Part shown: positions 8,687 to 17,508 of the stretch, in pieces | Layout of the letters: every line of letters begins with the position of its first letter | How positions within the stretch are numbered: the first letter of the stretch is position 1 | From: Planctomycetota bacterium | GTDB taxonomy: Bacteria > Planctomycetota > UBA1135 > JADKAF01 | Length of the DNA: 64,000 bases | Assembly (NCBI GenBank): GCA_016719295.1 | Contig: JADKAF010000001.1 | Coordinates: 1,550,001-1,614,000, forward strand | Direction: 5' to 3' | Notes under the pieces: generated by a model | Database searches by the model: none | What the model was told of the DNA's origin: nothing | The model's input: the letters and a program-made list of their open reading frames with translations, nothing else | Program-made: the position numbers and the translations under genes

Positions 8687-10705
8687 ATGCTCGCTCTCCG
8701 CCGGAACTTCCTCGATCGCCTTCGGCTGCGCGCCGCTTGGCTCGGTGCGCCGCTCTGCCTCGCGGGTCTTGCCGCGGCGCAGTCGACGCTGCCGCAGATG
8801 CCGCGCACCGTCGTGAGCGGAGCGCGACGCCTCAACAGCCAAGGGGTCACGACGCCCTTCCTGAGGCCGCCGGGCCCGTCGGATGCCGGGCTCTTGCCCG
8901 CGCCGGTCTTCCCCCGCTCGGGTCTCGAGCGCACGATCAAGGTACCGCTGCCGGTCAGCTCGCGCGGCGCGAAGGCCCGCGAGCGCGCAGCCTCGAACAG
9001 CGCCGGGGTCGACTACGACCCGGAGCGCACGCGCGAGATCTTCGCCGCGGCGGACCACGACGAGGACGGCTACCTCACGCTGCGCGAAGCGCACGGCGCG
9101 CTGAAGATCGAGCCCGAGACCTTCGAGCGCGCGGATCGCAACGGCGATCGCCTGCTGTCGTACACCGAGTTCGACGAGCGCCTGCGCAGCAGCATCACGT
9201 GGGGCGGGTTCTTCATCGACACGGCCAACGCCGAGCGCAAGAAGATCGAGAAGCAGGAGAAGCTCTCCTTCGAATCGGTGGCGCGCGATCGCGTCCGCGC
9301 GCGAATCGCGATGGCCGACGCCGACGCGGATGGTCGCCTCGGGGAAGCCGAGCTCGCGGAGCTCCTTCCCACGGTCGCGCCGCGCTGGCAGCCCCTCTCC
9401 TTCTTGAACCGCTACGACGTCGATGGCGATGGCGGCGCGGACGAGGAAGAGCTCTACCAGGCCGTGCTCGACTTGCGCGCGAGCGGCGATCCAGACATCG
9501 GGCGCAAGGCCGAGAGCATCTCGCGCGAGCTCGCCGAGCTGCGCGATGACGCCTCCGCGCGCGCGGGTGCGCTCCTGCGCGCGCTCGACCGGGACCGCGA
9601 TGTCGCGATCGACACGCTGGAGATGGAGGCCGCTCTGGCGAGCCTGGACACGCCCTTGAGCTCCGCGCAGCTCCTGCTCCTCGATCGCAATCAGGATCTC
9701 GAGCTGGACCGCCCGGAGCTCGAAGCCGCGTTGTCGGAGCCCGCTTCCGCGCACATCCTCGGCCCGCTGGCGGACTTCCTCGCCGAGCGATTCCCGGTGG
9801 GGCTCGTGCCGACGCCGCTCGCGAAGCTGGACGGCGATCACGACGAACGGGCCTCGCTGGAAGAGCTCAGCTTCTGGCTCTCGAAGCACCCCGACGCCGT
9901 ACCGGCCTCGGCGCTGATGGCGAAGTTCGATCGCGATCGCGACGGCTACCTCGACCTGCGCGAGCTGCTGCGCCTGCTCGGGCGCGAGCCGGCCACCTCC
10001 GCGCCCACGGCGGGCAGCCCCTCGCTCCGCGCAGCGCTGCCCGAGAGCTTGCGGCTCCTCGATCGCGACGAAGACGGCGCGCTCACCTACAGCGAGATCT
10101 CCGCCGTGTTCGAAGCGCGGCTCGGCGTGCCCGGGCAAGGCGAGAAGATCTTCGCCCAATGCGATCGCAACGCGGACGGCAAGCTCGACGCGAGCGAGCT
10201 CGCGACCGTCTTCGGAGGCGAGAGCGCGGCTCCCGGGAGCGCGAGCACCACGCCAGCGCCGGCGGAGCCGAGCCCGCGCGAGCAGCTGCTCCGAGCACAC
10301 GACGCGGATGGAGATGGCGGCTTCGGACTCGAGGAGATCGAGCGTTGGGCCGACCAGCACGGCGCCCTGGTCTCCCCGCCGGCGCTCCTGCGCTCCGCCG
10401 ATCGCGATCGCGACGGCAAGCTGAAGGCCGAGGAGCTCGATGCCGCGCTCGCGTGGGAGCGCGCGGAGGAGGCCTCTCGCAACGCGGGCGAGAGCTCGGC
10501 CGCGGATGCTCAGACGCGCGTGACGCTGCCGCAAGGCCTCCTCGCGCTGGACGGCGACGACGATCGCCGCATCTCTCCGCGCGAGCTCGCCGCCGCGCTC
10601 GGCGCCGAGCAGCACGCGCGCATCCGCGCGCTCTTCCGCGCGCACGACCTCGACGGCTCGGGCTTCCTGGAGAGCGCCGAGCTGCGCTGGCTCGGGTTGC
10701 GCTGA
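8687..10705 (+). CDS. Secreted multi-EF-hand calcium-binding protein (about 14 loops)
   Basis: The 672-residue product starts MLALRRNFLDRLRLRAAW with a signal peptide ending near LAAAQ. From about residue 115 to the C-terminus I count 14 EF-hand-like loops, for example DHDEDGYLTLRE, DRNGDRLLSYTE, DADADGRLGEAE, DRDRDGYLDLRE, DRNADGKLDASE, DRDRDGKLKAEE and DLDGSGFLESAE. Several (DRDRDVAIDTLE, DRNQDLELDRPE) lack the central Gly, so not all may bind. Such arrays act as periplasmic or extracellular Ca2+ buffers or scaffolds. No catalytic domain is visible. The ATG at 8687 is preferred over the in-frame one at 8645 because the signal peptide begins there. A TAGCCT hexamer at 8637-8642 could be its -10 element. 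Confidence 0.8.
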   Translation: MLALRRNFLDRLRLRAAWLGAPLCLAGLAAAQSTLPQMPRTVVSGARRLNSQGVTTPFLRPPGPSDAGLLPAPVFPRSGLERTIKVPLPVSSRGAKARERAASNSAGVDYDPERTREIFAAADHDEDGYLTLREAHGALKIEPETFERADRNGDRLLSYTEFDERLRSSITWGGFFIDTANAERKKIEKQEKLSFESVARDRVRARIAMADADADGRLGEAELAELLPTVAPRWQPLSFLNRYDVDGDGGADEEELYQAVLDLRASGDPDIGRKAESISRELAELRDDASARAGALLRALDRDRDVAIDTLEMEAALASLDTPLSSAQLLLLDRNQDLELDRPELEAALSEPASAHILGPLADFLAERFPVGLVPTPLAKLDGDHDERASLEELSFWLSKHPDAVPASALMAKFDRDRDGYLDLRELLRLLGREPATSAPTAGSPSLRAALPESLRLLDRDEDGALTYSEISAVFEARLGVPGQGEKIFAQCDRNADGKLDASELATVFGGESAAPGSASTTPAPAEPSPREQLLRAHDADGDGGFGLEEIERWADQHGALVSPPALLRSADRDRDGKLKAEELDAALAWERAEEASRNAGESSAADAQTRVTLPQGLLALDGDDDRRISPRELAAALGAEQHARIRALFRAHDLDGSGFLESAELRWLGLR

Positions 10706-10815
10706 GCGCGCTCGCGCCCGAAGTGGCTTCGAGCGCAGAGCTCTGCGATCATCCCCGCGCCACGCAGCTCGCTGCGTCTCCCTCTTCGATCCCCGAGCTC
10801 GGCCCTTCCCGCGCC

Positions 10816-11776
10816 ATGCGCTACCTCTCCGGCATCCAGCCCTCCGGCATCCTGCACCTCGGCAACTACTTCGGCGCGATCCGGCAGCACATCCGCAGCC
10901 AGGAGGATCACGACGCCTACTACTTCATCGCCGACTATCACGCGCTCACCACGTTGAAGGAGCCGGAGAAGCTGCGCGGCTACGTGCGCGACGCGGTGCT
11001 CGACTACCTGGCCCTCGGCCTCGATCCGCGCAAGGCCGTGATCTTCCGCCAGTCCGACGTGCCCGAGGTGACCGAGCTCGCGTGGATCCTCTCCACGCTG
11101 ACGCCGATGGGTCTCCTCGAGCGCTGCACGAGCTACAAGGACAAGATCGCGAAGGGCATCGACGCAGACCACGGCCTCTTCGCCTATCCCGTGCTGATGG
11201 CCGCGGACATCCTGCTCTACGACGCGCAGCGCGTGCCGGTCGGCAAGGACCAGAAGCAGCATCTGGAGGTGACGCGCGACATCGCGCAGCGCTTCAACCA
11301 CCTCTACGGCGAGACGCTCGTGGTCCCCGAGGCCGAGATCGACGAGCGCACGGCGCTGGTCCCCGGCATCGACGGGCAGAAGATGTCGAAGAGCTACGGC
11401 AACACGATCGAGATGTTCGCGACGGAGAAGCAGCTGAAGAAGACCTGCGGCAAGATCGTGACCGACTCACGCAGCGTCGAGGAGCCGAAGGAGCCCGAGG
11501 GCAACAACGTCTACGAGCTCTTCAAGCTCTTCGCCACCGAGACCGAGCTCGCGGACATGGCCTCGCGCTATCGCGCCGGAGGCTATGGCTACGGCGAGGC
11601 GAAGATGGCGCTGCACGCCAAGATCCTCGAGTACTTCGGACCCGCGCGTGCGCGTCGCGAGGAGCTGGTGAAGGACCCCGGCGCGGTCGACGCGATCTTG
11701 CGCGACGGCGCGTCCCGCGCGCGCGGTGGCACAGCGCACCCTGGAGCGCGTGCGTCGCGCCGTCGGGCTGCGCTAG
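10816..11776 (+). CDS. trpS: Tryptophanyl-tRNA synthetase with an apparent 1-base frameshift near the C-terminus
   Basis: Class Ic aminoacyl-tRNA synthetase that charges tRNA-Trp in the cytosol. The HIGH-type motif is HLGN at residues 14-17 in PSGILHLGNYFGA, and KMSKS is at 189-193. AYPVLMAADILLYDA and VGKDQKQHLE are hallmark blocks. The frame from the ATG at 10816 loses similarity after ILRDGASRAR and would otherwise run to 12219 through the next gene. Removing one G of the GG at 11725-11726 restores a normal ending, RVAQRTLERVRRAVGLR, with a stop at 11774-11776, giving about 319 residues, the usual bacterial length. The next gene then starts 7 bases later. The enzyme is normally essential, so a base-call error is the simplest explanation. 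Confidence 0.85.
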
Positions 11777-11783
11777 CGCGCGC

Positions 11784-12923
11784 ATGTTCGTCGTCGCCCT
11801 GCTCGCGCTCGACGTGCTCGCGCTCTTCGCCGGAGCGCGCTGGAGCGCCGCCGCAGGCCGAGGGGAAGAGCGCTATCGCGCGCACGAGCTCGGCCGCGCG
11901 CTCGCCTGGTGCGTGCTCTGCGGCGCGGCGTTCCCCTTGTTCGCGATCTTCGCGACGAGCAGCGGCTTCGCGGCGCTGCGCGCTCTGGGACATGCGCTCT
12001 TCTGCGTCGGGCTGCCGCTCCTCGGCTGGTGCGGCCTGCGCGCGGCGCGCCGACGCCGTCCGCTGCTCGGAGCGCTCCTCCTCGTGCTCTGCGGCGCGGG
12101 CGAGCTCGCCTATACCTGGGCGCGCCGCGTCGAGCCCCGGCGCCTCGCCGTCGACACCTTCGTCATCGAATGGCGCCCATCCGCCGCGCCCGCGCCGACG
12201 GAGCGCCGCTCCACGCTGAAGATCGCGCTGCTCGCCGATCTGCAGACCGATGCGATCGGCGCGCACGAGGAAGAGATCTTTCGCCGGCTCGACGAGGGCC
12301 GCGCCGATCTCGTGCTCTTCGCCGGCGACTATCTCCAGATCCCGCTCTCCGCGCCCGCGCAGTACGAGCGCGAGCGCGCTGCGCTGCGCGCGCTCTTCCG
12401 CTCGCTCACACATGCTCCGCGCTACGGGTACTTCGGCGTGTGGGGCGACATCGACCACGCGAGCGACGTGCTCGAAGGAACCTCGGTCGCGATGCTCGAT
12501 GACGGCTGGGCCGAGCTCCCCGCGGACGCGCCGTTCCAGCTCCACGGCCTCAGCCTCGCTTCCTCCCGTCGCGAGCTCTCCTCGCGGGTGCTCGCGCGCA
12601 TCGCGAGCGAACCCAAGGCGACGATCGTCCTCGGTCATGCGCCGGACTTCCTCGCGCCGCTGATCGAGCGCGGTGACAGTCCGTGGTCCTTCCTCGCGCT
12701 GGCCGGACACGTGCATGGCGGCCAAGTGGTGCTGCCGTGGCTCGGCCCGCCGATCACCTTGTCGCGCGTCCCGCGCGAGGTCGTCGACGGATCGCTGCAG
12801 CGCTTGGGCGGGCTCAGCTACGTGATCTCGCGCGGGCTCGGAATGGAGCGGGGCTACGCGCCGCGCTTGCGATTCGCCTGCCGGCCCCAGCTCGTCTTCC
12901 TCGAGCTCCGCCTGCCGACCTGA
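11784..12923 (+). CDS. Membrane-anchored metallophosphoesterase
   Basis: 379 residues with four hydrophobic segments in the first 110 residues, then a calcineurin-like phosphoesterase domain (about 145-378). Metal-site blocks appear in order: ADLQTD (151-156), AGDYLQ (180-185), GDIDHA (221-226), GHAPDF (284-289) and GHVHGGQ (308-314). The first block has Gln154 where most relatives have His (DxH), and the GNHD block reads GDID, so this belongs to a variant subfamily of YkuE/YaeI-like enzymes. The substrate is unknown; lipid-linked phosphates such as UDP-diacylglucosamine are precedents for relatives. The ATG follows the corrected trpS stop by 7 bases, so the genes are probably cotranscribed. 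Confidence 0.75.
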   Translation: MFVVALLALDVLALFAGARWSAAAGRGEERYRAHELGRALAWCVLCGAAFPLFAIFATSSGFAALRALGHALFCVGLPLLGWCGLRAARRRRPLLGALLLVLCGAGELAYTWARRVEPRRLAVDTFVIEWRPSAAPAPTERRSTLKIALLADLQTDAIGAHEEEIFRRLDEGRADLVLFAGDYLQIPLSAPAQYERERAALRALFRSLTHAPRYGYFGVWGDIDHASDVLEGTSVAMLDDGWAELPADAPFQLHGLSLASSRRELSSRVLARIASEPKATIVLGHAPDFLAPLIERGDSPWSFLALAGHVHGGQVVLPWLGPPITLSRVPREVVDGSLQRLGGLSYVISRGLGMERGYAPRLRFACRPQLVFLELRLPT

Positions 12924-12931
12924 GCACTTCG

Positions 12932-12960
12932 TTGCACCGGCTCTCCGCGCTGCGTAGTGT
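12932..12960 (+). promoter_or_regulatory. Sigma70-type promoter candidate
   Basis: TTGCAC (12932-12937), a 17-base spacer and TAGTGT (12955-12960). The predicted start of transcription is near 12967, giving a leader of about 24 bases before the ATG at 12991. Confidence 0.5.
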
Positions 12961-12990
12961 CCGCTCCCCTCCGTCGCTGGACCCCACCGG

Positions 12991-15900
12991 ATGCTCCTAC
13001 CCGCCGTCCGCCCGCGCCTCTCTCGATGCGCGGCGCTCGTCCTCGCCTTCGCCTCCCTCGCAGCCGCGGAGCTCCGCGCACAGGATCCGCCGCGGCGCCA
13101 GTGGGAGCTGCTCTTCGACGGCGAGAGCCTGAAGGGCTGGCAGCAGCGCGGCGGAGAGGCGCCCTACGAGATCCAGGACGGCGCGATCGTCGGCAGCTCG
13201 GTGCCCAACACGCCGAACAGCTTCCTCTGCACGGAGCGGCTCTTCGGCGACTTCGCCCTCGAGCTCGACTTCCAGGTCGATGGCGACCTGAACTCCGGCG
13301 TGCAGATCCGCAGCGAAGCGCGGCCCGACGGCAAGCGCGAGAAGGTCTTCGGCTATCAGGTCGAGATCGATCCCTCGAAGCGCGCGTGGACCGCGGGCAT
13401 CTATGACGAGAGCCGGCGCGGCTGGCTGAACCCGCTCGATCGCCCCGAGCACGCCGGCGCGCGCGGCGCGTTCCGCCCAGGGGAGTGGAATCACCTCCGG
13501 GTGCACGCCGAAGGGGCCTCGCTACGAACCTGGCTGAACGGCGTGCCGTGCGCGGATCTGCTCGATGCGCAGACGCTGCGCGGGTTGATCGCCTTGCAGG
13601 TGCACGGCGTCGGCAAGCGCGAGGAGCCCCTGCGCGTGCGCTGGCGCGAGATCCGGGTGCAGGACCTGGGCGCTCACGTCTGGCGCGCGAGCTCCGCGGA
13701 AGAGCTCGCCGCCTCCCGCTCGCGCGAAGCGACCGCGCGCCTGCGCTTCCGTTCCCCGAGCAGCGCCTGCGCCATCGCCTGGCGCGGAGTTCTCGTGCGC
13801 CTCGATCCGAACGCAAGCGCCGGGCTCGCGCCGGCGCCGGAGAACGAGCTCGTGCTGCACGCGCGCGGCGAGCGCATCGCCGCGCAGCTCAATGGCAAGT
13901 CCGTCGCGGATCTGGCCGCGGCACCGAGCGACGCGCCGCGCTTCGCGTTGCTCGACGCGGAGCCCGCGGGTCTGAGCCTCGAGAAGATCGAGCTCCTGGT
14001 GCGCGACACGCAGGCCGCGCCTAGCCTGCGCTACGCACCGAAGATCGAGAGCGAGCCCTCGGACCTCGCGAAGCTGGCCGCGGGCTTCGAGCTCGGCGCG
14101 GGCCTCTCCGCGACGCTCTTCGCCGCCGAGCCCGCGCTGGCGAATCCGGTGGCGCTCGCGCTCGATGCGCAGGGCGCCGTCTACGTCGCCGAGACCTTCC
14201 GCCAGGACACGAAAGGTGTCCCCGACAACCGCTCGCACGAAGAGTGGGTCGACGACGATCTCCGCGCGCGCACGCTGGAGGACCGCACGAGCTACTTCCT
14301 CGCGCACCATCCGCGCCACCGCAGCGAATGGCGCAAGGAGCACGATCGCATCCGCAAGCTCGTCGATCGCGACGGCGACGGACGCGCCGAGACGACGACG
14401 GTCTTCGCCGAGGGCTTCAACGATCTCCTCGACGGCACGGGTGCCGGGCTGCTCGTCGACGGCGAGTCGGTCTGGTTCACCTGTATCCCGTATCTCTGGC
14501 AGCTCCTCGATCGCGACGGCGACGGCGTCGCCGAGGCCTACGAGCCGCTGCATCGCGGCTACGGCGTGCGCGTGGCGCTCCGCGGGCACGACCTGCACGG
14601 GCTCTGCTTCGGTCCCGACGGCCGCCTCTACTTCTCCGTCGGCGATCGCGGCTACGAGCTGCGCACGGCGGAAGGAAAGCGCTTCTCGGATCCCGGCAGC
14701 GGAGCCGTCTTCCGCTGCGAGCCCGACGGCTCGCAGCTCGAGCTCTTCGCCACCGGCCTCCGCAATCCGCAGGAGCTCGCCTTCGATGCCTGGGGCGAGC
14801 TCTTCACCGGCGACAACAACTGCGACGCCGGCGACTCCGCGCGCCTGGTCCACGTGGTCGAGGGCAGCGAGACCGGCTGGCGCATGAGCTATCAGTACCG
14901 CGACGATCGCGGGCCGTGGATGCCGGAGGGCATCTGGCAGCTCCGTCACGACGGACAGCCCGCCTATGTGCTGCCGCCGCTCGCGCACGTCGGCGCGGGC
15001 CCCTCGGGCATCGCCTTCGAGCCCGGCACCACGCTCGACGAGGCCTGGCGCGGGAAGCTCCTGCTCTGCGACTTCCGCGGCTCGGCGGCGAACAGCGGCG
15101 TCCTGGCGCTGACGCTGGAGCGCGAAGGCGCGAGCTATCGCCTCGTGAAGCAGGAGAAGCTGGTGCACGGCGTGCTCGCCACCGATGCCGACTTCGGGCC
15201 CGATGGCGCGCTCTACGTCGCCGACTGGGTCGCGGGCTGGGTCGGCGAAGGACGCGGGCGCATCTGGCGCGTGCGCGCGACGAACGCGGATCCGCGCGCG
15301 GCGGAAACCCGCGCGAAGCTGGAGGCACCCCTCGCTCCGCTCGACGCGCGCGCTCTGGTCGCGTGGCTCGCCGATCCCGATCAGCGCGTGCGCCAGCGCG
15401 CGCAATTCGAGCTCGCGCGACGCAGCGCCGCCGAGCTGCTCGCCTCCGTCGCCGGCGACGCGAACGCCGCGCGTCTCGCGCGCGTGCACGCCGCGTGGGC
15501 GCTCGGCCAGCTCGCGCGCCGCGGCGTGCGTGAGCTCGCGGTCCTCGAGCCCTGGCTCGAGAACGACGACGCCGAGCTGCGCGCGCAAGCCGCGCGCGTG
15601 CTCGGCGAAGCGCGCCACGCGCCTGCGTTCGCGCGCTTGCTGACGCTGCTTGCCGATGCCGAGCCGCGCGTCGCGGTCTCCGCGGCGCTGGCGCTGCGGA
15701 AGCTCGGGAACGCGAGCGCCGCGCCAGCGCTCGTCGAGCTCCTCCGCCGCAACGCCGATCGCGACTTGGTCGTCCGCCATGCCGCGAGCCATGCGCTCGC
15801 AGAGCTCGCGAGCGCGGGCGAGCTCGCCGCTCACTCTTCCGATGCGTCGAGCTCCGTGCGCCTCGGCGCGGTGCTGGCGCTGCGCGCGCAGCGCGCACCC

Positions 15901-17316
15901 GAGGTTGCGGCGTTCCTCGGCGACGCCGAGGACGCGGTGAGCGCCGAAGCCGCGCGGGCGATCTACGATCGCGAGCTACGAGCGGCGTTCCCCGCGCTGC
16001 GCGACCTGCTCGAGCGCGCGAAGCTCGAGTCCGCGCACGCGCGCGCGGCGCTGCGCCGCGCGATCGCCTCGCTCGAGATCGAAGGCGATCCCGCCGCCCC
16101 GCTCCTGGCGCGCGTGGCCGCGCGCGCCGACGCGCCGGCCGCCTCGCGAGCCGAGGCGCTGCGCGTGCTGGAGTCCTGGGGCGAGCTCCCGCGCTTCGAG
16201 AGCGTGCATCACACGCCGGCGCTCTTCGGCCCGCGCGCGAAGAGCAGCGCTCGCGAGGCCCTCGCCTCGCTCGGCGCGGCTCTGCTCGCGAGCGGCGTCC
16301 CCGACGAGGTACGCGCCGCCGCGGCTCGCGCCCTCGCCGCGCACGAGCTCGGCGAGGCGCGCGCGGCCTTGCTCGCGCTCGCGCGCGACGAAGCCGCCGA
16401 TGCGGAAGCGCGCCGCGCGGCGCTCGGCGCGCTCGAGCGCCTGCGAGCCCCCGAGCTCCGCGCGGCGCTCGAGAGCGCTTGGGCTGCGCGCGACGAGCGC
16501 CTCCGCGGCGAAGCCGACGAGATCCTCTCGCGGCTCGAGCCCGAGCAAGCGCTGGAGCTGCTGCGTTCGCGCCTCGAGCAAGGCAGCTCGCGCGAGCAGC
16601 AGCGCGCGCTCGCCACGCTCGCGGGGATGCAGCGCGCGGACGCCGATGCGCTGCTCGCGCCGCGCATCGCTCTGCTGGCGAGCGGCAGCGCGCCGAAGGA
16701 GCTCCTGCTCGATCTCTGCGAAGCCGCGGAGAAGCGCCGCGAGGTCGAGGCGTTCGCGCGCGCGCTGGAGGCACATCGCGCGCGCCAGCCCGCGGCCGAT
16801 CCGCTCGCCGCGTACGCGGAGTGCGAGGACGGCGGTGACGAGCGCGCGGGCCGCCAGGTCTTCCGGCACAAGACCGCCGTGGGCTGCACGCGCTGCCATG
16901 CCGTCGGCGACCAGCAACCCGTCGATGCGACCGTGCTCGCGGGGCCCGACCTCAGCGCCGTGGGCGCGCGCCTCGATCGCCGCGCGATCCTGGAGTCGAT
17001 CGTCGAGCCGAACCGCGCGCTCGCCACCGGGTTCGAGATGCTCTACGTCGAGAGCGTGGAAGGCGAGGTGTGGCGCGGCCGCGTGGTGCGCGAGGACGAG
17101 CAGACGCTCGTGCTCTTGGCACCGGTGCGCGGCGTCGTGCAGGAGGTCGCGGTGCCGAAGGCCGACATCGATCGCCGCCAACCCGACATCTCGGGCATGC
17201 CGACCGGCCTCGCGGGCTCGCTAAGCAAGCGCGAGCTGCGCGATCTCGTGGCCTACCTCGCCTCCTGCCGGACGGAGCGCAACACCGCGCCCGCCAAAGG
17301 AACCAGCGACCGCTGA
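12991..17316 (+). CDS. DUF1080 + PVC membrane-bound dehydrogenase + HEAT + cytochrome c fusion protein
   Basis: A 1441-residue secreted protein. After a signal peptide (about 1-30, ending RAQ) comes a DUF1080/3-keto-disaccharide hydrolase-type jelly-roll (about 36-230; WELLFDGESLKGWQ is its usual opening). A linker is followed by the PVC 'membrane-bound dehydrogenase' beta-propeller (about 360-780), then HEAT repeats (about 784-1230). The C-terminal haem-binding module carries CTRCH at residues 1299-1303, followed by GPDLSAVG and IVEPN. In planctomycetes such proteins are thought to oxidise sugars or similar substrates in the periplasm and pass electrons to the haem; the substrate is unknown. 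DUF1080 is usually a separate domain or protein, so the fusion is notable. A sigma70-like promoter lies immediately upstream. Confidence 0.85.
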   Translation: MLLPAVRPRLSRCAALVLAFASLAAAELRAQDPPRRQWELLFDGESLKGWQQRGGEAPYEIQDGAIVGSSVPNTPNSFLCTERLFGDFALELDFQVDGDLNSGVQIRSEARPDGKREKVFGYQVEIDPSKRAWTAGIYDESRRGWLNPLDRPEHAGARGAFRPGEWNHLRVHAEGASLRTWLNGVPCADLLDAQTLRGLIALQVHGVGKREEPLRVRWREIRVQDLGAHVWRASSAEELAASRSREATARLRFRSPSSACAIAWRGVLVRLDPNASAGLAPAPENELVLHARGERIAAQLNGKSVADLAAAPSDAPRFALLDAEPAGLSLEKIELLVRDTQAAPSLRYAPKIESEPSDLAKLAAGFELGAGLSATLFAAEPALANPVALALDAQGAVYVAETFRQDTKGVPDNRSHEEWVDDDLRARTLEDRTSYFLAHHPRHRSEWRKEHDRIRKLVDRDGDGRAETTTVFAEGFNDLLDGTGAGLLVDGESVWFTCIPYLWQLLDRDGDGVAEAYEPLHRGYGVRVALRGHDLHGLCFGPDGRLYFSVGDRGYELRTAEGKRFSDPGSGAVFRCEPDGSQLELFATGLRNPQELAFDAWGELFTGDNNCDAGDSARLVHVVEGSETGWRMSYQYRDDRGPWMPEGIWQLRHDGQPAYVLPPLAHVGAGPSGIAFEPGTTLDEAWRGKLLLCDFRGSAANSGVLALTLEREGASYRLVKQEKLVHGVLATDADFGPDGALYVADWVAGWVGEGRGRIWRVRATNADPRAAETRAKLEAPLAPLDARALVAWLADPDQRVRQRAQFELARRSAAELLASVAGDANAARLARVHAAWALGQLARRGVRELAVLEPWLENDDAELRAQAARVLGEARHAPAFARLLTLLADAEPRVAVSAALALRKLGNASAAPALVELLRRNADRDLVVRHAASHALAELASAGELAAHSSDASSSVRLGAVLALRAQRAPEVAAFLGDAEDAVSAEAARAIYDRELRAAFPALRDLLERAKLESAHARAALRRAIASLEIEGDPAAPLLARVAARADAPAASRAEALRVLESWGELPRFESVHHTPALFGPRAKSSAREALASLGAALLASGVPDEVRAAAARALAAHELGEARAALLALARDEAADAEARRAALGALERLRAPELRAALESAWAARDERLRGEADEILSRLEPEQALELLRSRLEQGSSREQQRALATLAGMQRADADALLAPRIALLASGSAPKELLLDLCEAAEKRREVEAFARALEAHRARQPAADPLAAYAECEDGGDERAGRQVFRHKTAVGCTRCHAVGDQQPVDATVLAGPDLSAVGARLDRRAILESIVEPNRALATGFEMLYVESVEGEVWRGRVVREDEQTLVLLAPVRGVVQEVAVPKADIDRRQPDISGMPTGLAGSLSKRELRDLVAYLASCRTERNTAPAKGTSDR

Positions 17317-17345
17317 GAGGACGCAGCCTCGAGGTGTCCGATGTT

Positions 17346-17450
17346 CTCTGGCGCATCGCCTGACGGCGCTGCGGCCGTTGTCCGCTGGCGCATCGCCTGA
17401 CGGCGTTGCAGCCGTTGTTTGCTGGCGCATCGCCTGACGGCGATGCGGAC
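17346..17450 (+). repeat. REP-like tandem palindromes, three copies with 37-bp period
   Basis: Palindromes sit at 17353-17372, 17390-17409 and 17427-17446, exactly 37 bases apart. Each has the form GCATCGCC-TGAC-GGCGNTGC preceded by CTGGCG. The third is a perfect 8-bp stem (GGCGATGC); the first two each carry one mismatch. They occupy most of the gap between the dehydrogenase gene and the M28 peptidase gene. The same unit recurs at 29.64 kb and, inverted, at 2.43 kb. Confidence 0.75.
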
Positions 17451-17508
17451 GTACTTCCCCCGCCGCGCGCTCGCGTCGAGCGCGCTCTCTCGTTCCCGGA
17501 GACCGCCG

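Noticed and set aside
11777..12219. Continuation of the TrpS frame to 12219 as a genuine C-terminal extension
   Set aside because: The tail is low-complexity Arg/Ser sequence overlapping the well-supported metallophosphoesterase, whereas a one-base change restores a standard TrpS ending.
17346..17450. 37-bp tandem repeats as a CRISPR array
   Set aside because: There are no unique spacers, the repeats are contiguous and palindromic, and no cas genes are present.
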